From contig CM075671.1 in NCBI GenBank assembly GCA_037962975.1, positions 12,261,001-12,325,000 on the forward strand: a stretch of 64,000 nucleotides of DNA, read 5' to 3'. Each line of letters begins with the position of its first letter. The stretch's first letter is position 1. Shown in pieces: positions 22,401 to 34,400 of the stretch. Position numbers and translations under genes: made by a program. Below the pieces are notes generated by a model. The model saw only the letters and a list, made by a program, of their open reading frames with translations. It ran no database searches and was not told where the DNA came from. Source of the stretch: Clitoria ternatea. Its lineage: Eukaryota; Streptophyta; Magnoliopsida; Fabales; Fabaceae.

Positions 22401-25400
22401 ATTGCTACTAGTAAGTGAGTTGAAAGTTTTTCTTACCTGTCTTATGATTTACAACAAAAATGTTATGACACCATTTGATTCATCAAATCTACCCCACGTT
22501 GTTTAAAAAGGCTTTCTTATTTTTGTACTTGTAACCCCTCTTCAACAACAAAAACTGATAGGAGAAAGAAACCACGCTCTATGGGACCTACCTGATGTTT
22601 AGCCTTCTTGTGCTTGTTTGCTGGTATGCCTGGATGAACAATTCTTACAGGATCACATTATAGTCTTTTGGCACATTTTTTTTAAAACTTTTTGTGATAT
22701 CTTTAACTAATTTTTTACATTTGACTGTCAATTGATGTGTGTTGTGTAGATTAAAAATTACTTGCAAACTTAATCCTTTCTTTTCTGAATCATGTCGCCG
22801 GCTACTTTTACTAGGTTAGACGCCTTTTGTGTTCTTCAAGACCTGTGGCAATTCAAACATCTGTAAACCATAGTGCTTCGGATCAGGACCTCCAGCAGGT
22901 ATGAGTTTCCTGGGTCTTTGATTTATTTGTGATTGTCCTCAAAATTTGTTTATTCAAGCATGACAATTGTACCAGAACCCATGTGGACCCCCCTCCCTGA
23001 GTTTGATAGGTAAAATCTGTTCAGACCGGGGATAAACAAAAATCCGCCTTGACCATAACCCGATTTGAGGGGACGAGGCGGGTATAGGGAAACAATTATC
23101 CACCCCGACCCACCCAAACCCGCTCCATATACAAATTCAATAATCATGAAGTTTATTATTTATAAAGAATTTCAATCTCTATTTTATATATTATTTCAAT
23201 TAAAATGTCTTAGTTATATATAATTTATTTGAAATTATATATTTAAGCTATCAAAATGAAAGAAAAATAGACCCCACGGGTTTCCTCGAACATGAGAGGG
23301 AACCCGTGAGGGGGGGGGGGATGGGTTCTAAAATTCCAAACCCGTTATATTTTAACCCGCCTTCGACCCGTCCTGTTACCATGCCTACTTTTATGTGAAA
23401 GAAATTCATTCTTTTTCAGGCCATATTGATATCTTAGCTATCCAACATATTATTGGTCTATTTGTAGATTTCAGTCATGTATTCTGGTTGTTTGTTTGTT
23501 GATTGTTCCATTAATTTCTTCTGTAACTATGTCTTGAAGTTGTATTCCTTCTGAGTTTTGATATTTGGTTGTTTTTGTTATTTTTATCATATTGAGTATA
23601 TTACATTTTATATTGAGTCCAGCTATTTGTTTTAATTATTAAGGTATGCATAATTTATGTACTCTTAGTCTTAGCTGTACCAACATCTAGAATTTGCTTT
23701 AGTTATGAATGCAATTTTTTTTATTCAACCGTTATGGTATGTTTAACTAAAGTAAAATATGTTTATATTTGCCCTAAACTTTTTCTCCTTTTTGAATTGT
23801 TTTTCTTTCAAAAAGGTTAAACTTGATTATTGTGAATTATTTAATATTTTGAATAATTTATACTTGTTATAAAAAGTAAGTTCCATCATTATGAAATTAA
23901 ATCAAACCTTAGAAATTTGAAATTGGAATATTGTACATGGTCATGGACCTCATGGTCTTGTACTCATACAGGGAAGGAAAAATTTAATTGGTTTATTTTG
24001 CATCCCAAATCTGGGCTATGTTTTAATTCCTTAATCTTTGTAATCATAGTTATCAATAGCGGCCGGAGCGGCCGCTATCGCGCCGGAGCGGAGCGGAGCG
24101 GAGGTGGGGCGCGACGCGGTGGTGTGTAGCGGGAAGAATTAAATCGCGGAAATAGCGCCGCGATTCGCGGGGCTGCCGTCGCGGGCCGTCGCGGCGCGAA
24201 ATGGCCGCTATGCTGGCTTTCCCTCTTTTGCCCCTCTGAAACCCCTTTTTTAAAGGGTATTTTTGGCTTTTTAAGCTTTCTCCCATTTTGCAAAACCCTA
24301 TTTCGAAGACAGCAGCCACCCTTTCAAATTTCATTCACTGTAACTGCTTCCCACTGCTTTGGTGCTAGTTTCCAGCGACACCCAGTCACTTTCCGGCGTT
24401 ACCCACCCCATTTCCGGCGTTCCCCAACCATTTCCGGCGTCCCCTAGTGATTTCCGACGAATCCCACAGATTTCCGGCGAAGCTTCTTTCTTCTCCGACA
24501 AGTAGATTTCCGCGACACCCACCCATTGTCCGACGACCCCCACCCCATTTCCGGCCTTTCCCCACCATTTCCGGCGAGCTGCTGTCTTCTCCGGCGAGGC
24601 TCTCTGTCTTCTCCGGCGAGACTCTGTCTTCTCCGGCGAGCTTCTACATCTCTTCTTCTTCACTTCTTCTCTTCTTCTCTGGGGGGCTGTTGAAGGGCTG
24701 TTGAAGGGATTGTTTTGAAGCATTGTAGGGTTGTTGAAGGGCTGTTGAAGGGCTGTTTGAAGGCTGTTTGAAGGGATTGGTTTGAAAAAAATTCTAAACT
24801 GCAATGGCTGAAGAAATTCCAGCAAGAAATGTTGAAGGGAATGCTGCCAGGTTTAGGCCCTCCCCACTTCTTGGGCACTTGAAGCCTAATGCACCTAACC
24901 AAGACATTGCTTGGGATTGGAACAGCTTGAAGGACATCAACAATAGAAAGCAGGTCACTTGTGATTTTTGTGGCAAGACAACAACGGGTGGCATTACCCG
25001 GGCTAAGAGACATCAAATGGGTGTGAGAGGGGACTGCGGTAGTTGTCGTAAGTGTCCAGATGATGTTAAAGAGGCTCTTAAGGCTGCCCTCCTTAACAAA
25101 AAAAATGAAAGAGAGGCATATTTGAAAGAGATGGATGATCTTGACGAGGAACATGAAGAAGTGGAAGAGATTTCTGCCATTCGAGGTGGAAAACGACCTA
25201 TAAGCATGTCAACGTCAGTTGCATCATCACAAATAGCTTCCACTGCCAAGAAACCAAAAGGTCCATTGGACTTGTTGTATTTTAAAAATCCTGAATCATC
25301 CATTCATTTGGGGGGTAAGGCTTCAAGACAAACAAGCATAAACAATGCTTGTGACAAGGAAGCAAGAGCTAGAACAATACAATATATAGAGCGGTTCCTT

Positions 25401-28400
25401 TGTAGGAACTCAATTCCTTTTAATGTATTGAACACAAGAAGCTTCAAGTTAATGGTGGAAGCTATTGGGAATTATGGGAAGCATCTTAAACCTCCAAGCT
25501 ATCATGAAGCTAGAGTTCCTCTCTTAAAAAAAGAATTGGAGTACACTAAGGAATTGTTGAAGGATCATGTGAGAGAGAGGGAGCATTATGGTTGTAGTAT
25601 AATGTCGGATGGATGGACAGATAGGAAGAATAGAACCTTGATAAATTTTTTGGTCCATTGTCCAAGGGGTTCTATGTTTATTAGGAGTGTTGATGCTTCA
25701 TCATATGTGAAGACCGGAGAAAAACTCTACAAGTTGTTGGATGATTTTGTTGAGGAGATAGGAGAGAGTAATGTGGTGCAAGTGATCACCGACAATGGGA
25801 GTAATTATGTGAAAGCTGGTAAGAGTTAGTTTATTAATTTTTAAGATTTTTTATAATTTATATACTTTGTATTGTATCACTACTAATAGTTTGATTTTAC
25901 TATTAGGCAAGTTCTTGATGGCAACAAGAACACATTTATTTTGGACTCCTTGTGCTGCACATTGCCTAGACTTGATGCTAGAGGATATTGGGAAGCTTCC
26001 AAGAGTGAAGAGGACCATAAAAAGAGGAATATCTCTTGTGGGTTACATCTATAACCACACATTAACCTTGAACATTATGAGACAATTCACTCATAAGAAG
26101 GAGTTGGTTAGGCACGGAGTCACAAGATTTGCCACAACATTCCTTACATTGCAAAGGCTGTATAATTTGAAGAATGATCTTAGGAAGATGTTCATTTCGG
26201 ATGAGTGGTTGAAGTCCAACAATGCCAAGGAGACCAAGGGGAAAAAAGTAGCAGACATTGTCCTTACGCCTACCTTTTGGGGTGATGTTATTTACAGTCT
26301 AAAGGCAATGGCACCCATTGTGAAGGTGCTTAGATTAGTTGACAATGAGAAGAGGCCTGCGATGGGCTATATATATGAAGCTATGGATCGAGCCAAGGAA
26401 AGTATCAGGAATTCTTTCAAGGGAGATGAAGCTAAGTTCAAGGAGATTTTTTCTATCATTGATAGACGATGGGAATCTCAACTTCATCATCCATTGCACG
26501 CAGCTGGTCATTACCTAAATCCTCAATTCTTTTATGGCAACCCACAAGTAGAAAACGATCCAGAGGTGATGGATGGATTGTACAAGTGTATTGAAAGGTT
26601 GTTCACTAGTTCAGAGGATGAAGACAAAGCTCTAGATGAGATATCACTGTATAGGAGAGCTGCTGGCCTTTTTGGAATTAAGGCAGCCATAAGGAAGAGA
26701 TCTACAATGGCTCCTGGTAAGCGTGTTTTTTAGGATTGGAGTTGAATGAGGTGTTGAGAGTTATTTGCTATTTTGGTTTTGATTATTTGTTGCATATTCT
26801 TCAATTGCAGCTGAATGGTGGATAAGTTTTGGATCACATACTCCAAAGTTACAAGCTATTGCCATTAAGGTGCTGAGTTTAACTTGTAGCTCATCTGGGT
26901 GTGAGCGAAACTGGAGTATGTTTGAGCAGGTAACTAGATTTCTCAATACATTCAATTTGATAGCATGTCTAGTAGTTTCTAACATCTTTCCATTAATTTT
27001 TTATTTAGGTTCACTCTAAAAAGAGAAGTAGGCTAGAACATCAAAGATTACAAGATTTGGTTTATATTAAGTATAACCAAACTCTTAGGGAGCGTTTTGA
27101 TTGCCAAGATGTGATTGATCCTATTGTCCTAGATAATGTTGAAGATGATACCAATGAGTGGGTACTAGGACGGATGGAGGATGAAGATGAAGAAGGTGCA
27201 TGTGATTTGGTCTTTGATGATGATGTCTTGACATGGAGAGATGTTGCTGAAGCTACTGGGGCTACTGAGCCATTGACATACACTAGGAGGAGCAAAAAGG
27301 GAGGGAGCACAGCTGCTGCCCCTTCTACTTCTAGGAAGGGAAAAGAGGTAATTCAAGAAGAAGAGGAGGAAGAAGAGTTTGACGGTGAAGACACTGCATC
27401 GGAGGGGGAAGAGATCTACCTAAGTGGTGATGAAGATGATGCAGGAGATGAAGAGCCAAACCTTGAAGATGAAGATGATGATGCATATTAGGAATTTAGA
27501 ATTGATTTAGGATTGGAAACTAAAAAGGAACTTGAAGTTTGTTAACTTGGATAATTGTCTTTTAGTTGCTGAAATTCCATGTGTTCATATTGTGACTTAT
27601 GTGATAACTAATTTTATGTCATGATATGTTTTATGTTTGTCCAAGAATGTTATTATGATTTGAAATTTTGAATATGATTGTGTGGCTTTAAATTTAATTT
27701 TTGTGTGATTTTTTTTGCATATATATGTGTAGAAAATATAGGAAATATTTATATAGTTTATTCAAAATAGCGGCCATCCCGCTTTCCGATATTCCGCTAT
27801 CCCAGTTTTAAGGGCGGCCGCTCCGCGCCGCTATTTGGGATTGACAAGTATGTTTGTAATTGTTTTCTCTCCAAGTCCAAACAAATTCTATTTTGAAAAA
27901 TAAGCCAACTTTGTTCTTAATTATCTTCTGTACATTACCTTTTGTTTCTGTGATTTAAATACTCATATTTTTTTGCTGATTGGGTATACATTTGTTTAAG
28001 AAGTATCTTTGCCGTTGACACATTTCTTTCGCTCTTTTGTGAAGGCTCAATTGTGGCATCTTGCACAAAGGACCACATCCCTTCCACTTGGACGCGGGGC
28101 ATTTACCCTCGCAACAATATATACACTCTTAACTGAGGTGCATTTACCTTAAACGTTTTATTGCTAGTCTTCCCTGTGAGAATTTTAAAATTATTTCTGG
28201 AAATATACACTTTCTGATTTAAATGTTTATGACATTTTTAGGCTTTTACTGTTCCAAAGCTTGTGTTAGCTGGTCGGTTGCCAGCCCAACAGAATGCTAC
28301 TGTAAGTTGATACCATATACTTGGTTACTTCTGTAATACCTGTTTTGGCTATGAAATTATCTCTTATATTTGTCTAGTGACTCGAGTGATGTTGTCTATT

Positions 28401-31400
28401 TATAGGTTAATCTTGATCCAAACATCAGGAACATACAAGAACTCAGGTCATGGCCTGAGTTTCATAATGCTGTTGCTGCTGGACTTAGACTAGCCCCCCT
28501 TCAGGTCTAACATGGATCCTTGAGGGATGCATTGTTCTAAGTAATTTAATCTTGTTTTTGCTTGGAAATTAGTTTATATGTTTTGTTTTTCTGTAGTACA
28601 ATTTTTAAGATAGAAATAGAAGAGATATAAAGGAGAAATTGTCAGTGACTGAAGATAACTAATCCTGGCCTGGCCCTCCCCTACCCCACATTGCATTTTG
28701 GGTTACTTGATTAATGCAATCAGTACTTAAGATAAATGCTAGTTGCAAACTAAATTCTGCTTCACATTAATCTCTCAAAATAAATCACTTCTTCAATTAG
28801 GAATTTGTAAACTGCGTCAACCCCTTATTACAATTATGTAAAAAGAACCAGACTAGTTAATTAAACTTAAATGTGATCAAAGTTAATGGGGGCACCTGGG
28901 TCCGTGCCTCTTGATCTTGAAGACCCAGTTGAATATTAGAATTGTTCCCTTGGTCTTTTCTATTTTAAGGTAGTGCTTATGTTTATGTTGTGCATTGTTT
29001 TGCATGCAATAGATTTATGAAAAGTAAAAGGGAAGAGATCATTGGTCTTTTTCTCTTTTTATATTGGGGTACATCGACAAAATGTCACTTTGTTTAGTGA
29101 GTATGCAAAATTCATAGTATTTTTATGCCCCATTGGCTTTGTTTTATTTCCAGTACTTAGATTATTTTAAAAAAATTTAAAAAGTGTTTTCTTTTTCCTG
29201 TGTTGTTGTCCACCTCTTTTGTTAGAAAATCAAACTGATCCTTAATGGAGTTTGTGTCAGAATTTAGAGACATACAAAAAAGTTAGAGGCATCATACTGT
29301 TTTCAAATAATTCAGTTTACAATACCAAAAAAAATTCAGTCTCAATAATGTTACTGAACAAAGCCTTGGGTTTAGTTATTATTGTAGCTTGCATAACAGT
29401 ATGTCTTGGATGCTTATTTTTTGACAAAATGCATATTACCACTCTGCAGGGAAGAATGTCAAGAACTTGGATTATATATAACAAACCTGAGGAGCCAAAT
29501 TCTATTCATGCTGGACTTCTACTTGCTCTTGGACTGCATGGATATCTGCGTGTATTAAGTATTGCTGATATCTACCAGTATTTTACTCAGGTTTAATTCT
29601 TGGTGCTCATGCTCCATTATCTTTGTTGTCTCAAATTTTCACCCTCCAGTTTATTCTAATGATGTGATGATTAATCATTCACATATGAGAAATAGTTTGT
29701 CTTAAATTTCTGTTGGAATATCTTTCATAACATATACTATTTGTTTCTGCTGCTCTAAGTTCAATCTATACTGTTTTGGCACTTGAAAATATTTAGCCTG
29801 TTGATGCAAAAACTGTATCACAGAGTGTTTCTGTGCTGCATCTGTTATGCCCGTAATGACATCTATAATTGTGGCTACTGCAGCCACTGTGCTGGGGGTA
29901 GGGGGTGATGAAATCCCTTTTATTTCCTTCTCTAATTATTATTGGGGTTATATTTATGATTTCACCTTTCCTCATAAGAACAATGTCCCCAACTTTGTGC
30001 AAAGCTTTATTCACACATTTCACACTGTTCTGTCCACTATTTCAACACAACACCAGCATCCTATGCTCGCTGGTGGTTTTTCCAGGCAAGCCTGCCATTT
30101 TGTGGCAAAACTTGGGCATACCCCTTCTCTGGTTTGCAAATTGTCAGAGACCAAGATTAGAGAATGTAAGGTTTGCATAATTAAAAGAGAAATATACTGC
30201 TAAACAAATTATGCAGTACCCAGAGCAATGCTCCTATGAGGTTCATACCCTTGCCCACAACTAACAGAGAAGCAAAACTATTCTCCTCCTACTACCACTA
30301 TAAAAGGCATTGCATGTAATTACTCTCCCATAATTAATTCTTTTGCTAATTCCCATTCTTCCCTTTTTATTTATTCTGCTATATGTTTTCCAAACCCAAG
30401 GCCGATGACTGATATAGACTGGATCAGCTAGTTCATGGGGGGCGACACACATGCTCTATTCTGTTAGTGGTTTTCACATTTTCTTTCTGAGTAGAACTGT
30501 TTGTACCCTTCCCATGCCTCTTCTTAAATTTGGGTATTAGGCCTAACTCAATCCTAAAAGCTAGCTTATAGGATGAAGATTACCCTCCACCTTATATACT
30601 TTTGATTGGCTATATCTCTAGTCAATGTGAGACTTTTTAACACAACCCCTCACGCCCAGGAATGGAGCGTGGATGAATACGGGTGGCCCACGGGACTTGT
30701 TAACACACCCCTTCACACTCAGGAATGGAACACAGAGGAATACGGGTGGCCAGTAGGACAAACACACCCTTTTGCGCTCAGGAATGGAGTGTGGATGAAC
30801 GGGTGGCCCGTGGGTCTTATAGAACACCCCCACACTCCGGAATGAAGCGTGGACAACATGGGTGACCCAACAACGGATCTAGGATAGGCTCTGATACCAT
30901 CTTAAACTTGGGTATTAGGCCTAACTTAATCCTAAAAGCTAGCTCATAGGATGAGGGTTACCCTCCACCTTATATACTTTCGATTGACCATATCTCTAGT
31001 CAATGTGGGACTTTTTAACACCTCTATTCTTTTGCTCATCATTCTGGTGCATTTTCTTTTTTACCATTCTCCCCTTAATTCTATCTTCGTGTTCTAGTCA
31101 GATTGTTGGGATTTTTTTATAAAAAACTTCATACTCTTGTAGTAGCTGTAACACCATTCACTTGGAGGCTTAAATTTATTTAATTCTTTGATTTGATAGA
31201 ATCTTAGAGATAGAGAGAGAAACTGAATTTGAATCTTTTTTGTAGTATGATAACTTGTTACAATGGCTAGGGCCCAACTGTATTTATATAGTTGGATCAT
31301 CAGTTAGTTAGAACTAACAAACTTGTACAGCAAGCTATTAGGGAAAAGAATATACACTCAATAATAGAAAATGTAAAACCCGAATAGATTGTTCTATATA

Positions 31401-34400
31401 CTCATACATTATCAACCTGTCTGTTTAGCCTAAGAATGTGACTTTTGATTATTAATTATAAAACATCTTTCATTTGTGTATGTTATTAGGAGCATGAAAG
31501 TTCTACTGTGGGATTAATGCTTGGCCTGGCAGCTTCTTATAGAGGCTCTATGCAACCAGCTATTTCAAAGGTATTATCAAACACATTTTCCTGATGAAAT
31601 TGTAGCGGATCTTTGCCCTCAGATGTCAGATGAAGTTTAAGTGCATTAGAAAGCTCTATAAGTAATCTTATCTATGGCATTGCTTTTTCTTGATCACAAA
31701 AGGCACTTATGATTGGATATGATTTACTGTCATGTTTTTTGGTGTCTGTTAGTATTTAACTATGAATTTGTAAAAGATTGTGTTTTATTTGTCTGTGCTA
31801 TTTAGTGCATGAAATCAGCCTCCTTTTATTGCACCACTTCTTTGATAGCATTCATTCTAACTGCTGTATTTGTCCCCTTCACTTTTTATGTTTCTTAGAG
31901 TATCTTAAATTGATCAAATTTTCTTGAAAGAGAACTGATGAAATTTTCCCTGGGTTAGATACTTTATGTTCATATTCCTGTACGACATCCATCCTCTTAT
32001 CCAGAGTTGGAGGTTCCAACGTTACTCCAGGTATATTCTATGTTTATTTTATATTTTCACTTTAAATTAGCTTCTTTCTAACATCAGAAGAGAGTAACTG
32101 CCAAAGTTACAACTTCAATGTACCTTGTTTTACATCATGAAGCTGTCTATTGTTCTGTTAATAACAATCAACTTTTGTGCTGCTATATTGTTATAATCAC
32201 CGGTGTGTGCAGTAGTATTTCTATCAACACCCAATGGATATTTTTCAACTTATAATTTTATTATTATTTTTTTCAGTCAGCTGCTTTAATGTCTGTGGGC
32301 ATTTTATATGAAGGTTCAGCTCACCCACAAACAATGCAGGTGTTATTGGTATATATATTTCTTGTCTTCATCTGCTATTTATTCGATGGTTGAAAATTTT
32401 CATCTGCTACTTAATTGGTTGAGCTGATATTATTTATTACACTGAAATCTATAGCTTTGTTGGACCATATAGTCTGTAATTCACATCTCATTGGGTGTGA
32501 TTTACATTCTTGTTGCCTTTCCCTTGCTCTACCCATATCTTCAGGAATTTGGTGATCAATGATATTTTCTTGCATGCACTTTCTAATGTGTACAGCTCCT
32601 GTGGTTGATATTTCGATAAACCTGTATTAATAACACTACATAAATTTCTTTGGTGTTCATCTTTTGTATGCATTGTTCCTTTTAAATAGTTGGACTATGT
32701 CTTCTCTAGTTGATTCAGGTTTGAAGTATCTACTTTAAATTGCCTGCTACCCATGTTTCGTATTTATTTATTTATTTTTACTGGTCTTATATTACATCTA
32801 TATGCAATCTTTTCAGGGTGAAATTGGGCGCCGGAGTGGGGGTGATAATGTTCTTGAGCGAGAGGGTCATGCTGTATCTGCAGGATTTGCACTGGGTCTT
32901 GTTGCACTAGGTATTGATGCTTAAATAATTATCAAGTTCTTGATTGTGGTTTTCTTGTTCTTTATCTAACCCTAAACATGTTACCTGAAGGACGGGGAGA
33001 AGATGCACTTGGTTTCATTGACACGTTCGTGAATCGTCTGTTTCTCTACATTGGTGGCAAAATACACAATGTATGTTATCAAATTAGCAAATTCTGCTGT
33101 AATATTTTTATTCCATGTTGAGAACCCCAGTTCTATGTTTGCTTCTATTTTAGTTAATTAGTTTAATTTTGAATGTGTGTAAGAGAATGCCATTGTGATC
33201 CTCAAGTACTTCTGCAGCAGGAGAGATCTCATTTTTCGACCATCTCCATGGATGAAAATCGTGGTTCTGCACAGGTTCAGAGAATTCAACTTATAATTTT
33301 AGTTTTCATAATAAATTAAAACTGGCTTATGGTTTAGATCTTCTCCTGCATAACTAGTTTAAACATTTGTACTTGTATGTATGTAGTGGGATAAGGCTTT
33401 TTTTGTTGTTGTACTTCTTATTGTAGATGATGGATGGGACAACAGTCAATGTTGATGTCACTGCACCTGGAGCCACTATTGCCCTCGCCTTAATGTTTAT
33501 GAAGGTACTTCCAATAATGAAATCACTTTACAATAAGTAACAGATATGTCAACAGCTGTTTATCCACTGCAATTTAAGTAGTTTTCTACATTTAGGGTGA
33601 GTTTGAAAGAACTTATAAACAAATTATGAAAACAACTTATACTCTTATAAGTTGTTTTTGACTTATTTTGATAAGTTACTTGATATAGCTTATCAAAATA
33701 AGTTATTTTCAACTTATTCCAACAAATTTTACAATTAAATTTATAGCGTAAGCTCTCATTTTAAAATAACTTATTGCATAAGCTCTTAATTAAGTTACGT
33801 ATCCAAATGTACCCTTAGAGATAAAGAGGAACAGGTAGGTAATGATTGATATACAAGTATGAAACTGAGGTCAGTAATGAAGATACATTTCTAACTTCAT
33901 ATGGATGTTTATGACTATGGACTGTATTTTTTTTTACAGACAGAATCTGAGGCTATTGTGTCTAGGCTCTCAATTCCCAATACATGTTTTGATTTGCAAT
34001 ATGTGAGGCCTGACTTTATAATGCTTCGAATCATTGCTCGAAATTTAATTATGTGGAGCAGGTTTGTGCTGGTTACTTTAAATTATTACGACAATATACT
34101 TGGCTCTGCCCGTCACCCCTTTGATCCATGTTTTCTACATGTTCTTTTGTAGGGTTCATCCCTCAAAAGATTGGGTTTGGTCTCAAATTCCTGAAATTGT
34201 TAGATGTGCTGTGGAAGGGATTGGAAGTGACAGCAATGATATTGATGATATGGATGCCGAGGCTTTTATACAGGCCTATGTTAATATAGTGGCTGGAGCT
34301 TGTTTATCTCTTGGTAAAATCATATTTGGTCTTTGCATTCATTTTATGATGAATTTAACATACTGCTTCTACCCATATTTTATACCACCAGTCCTTGTTC

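Larger units (their letters stand above)
24045..27852 (+). mobile_element. Complete hAT DNA transposon in APC1 intron 13, possibly autonomous
   Basis: The 3808-bp element begins CATAGTTATCAATAGCGG and ends, on the other strand, CATACTTGTCAATCCCAAAT followed by AGCGG. It is flanked by an exact 8-bp duplication, TTTGTAAT, at 24037-24044 and 27853-27860. The subterminal parts are strikingly GC-rich (AGCGGCCGCTATCGCGCC and GGGCGGCCGCTCCGCGCC) in an AT-rich neighbourhood. A four-exon transposase gene with no visible lesion fills the centre, in the same direction as APC1. Exact target duplication, complete ends and intact coding sequence all point to a recent insertion. Confidence 0.93.

Noticed and set aside
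24331..24825. Minus-strand 164-codon ORF over the hAT left end
   Set aside because: Low-complexity shadow of the TTTCCGGCG and GGGCTGTTGAAG repeats.
29847..30203. 118- and 91-codon ORFs in APC1 intron 17
   Set aside because: Overlapping frames of similar length, no known domain, inside an intron of a gene whose exons join well without it.
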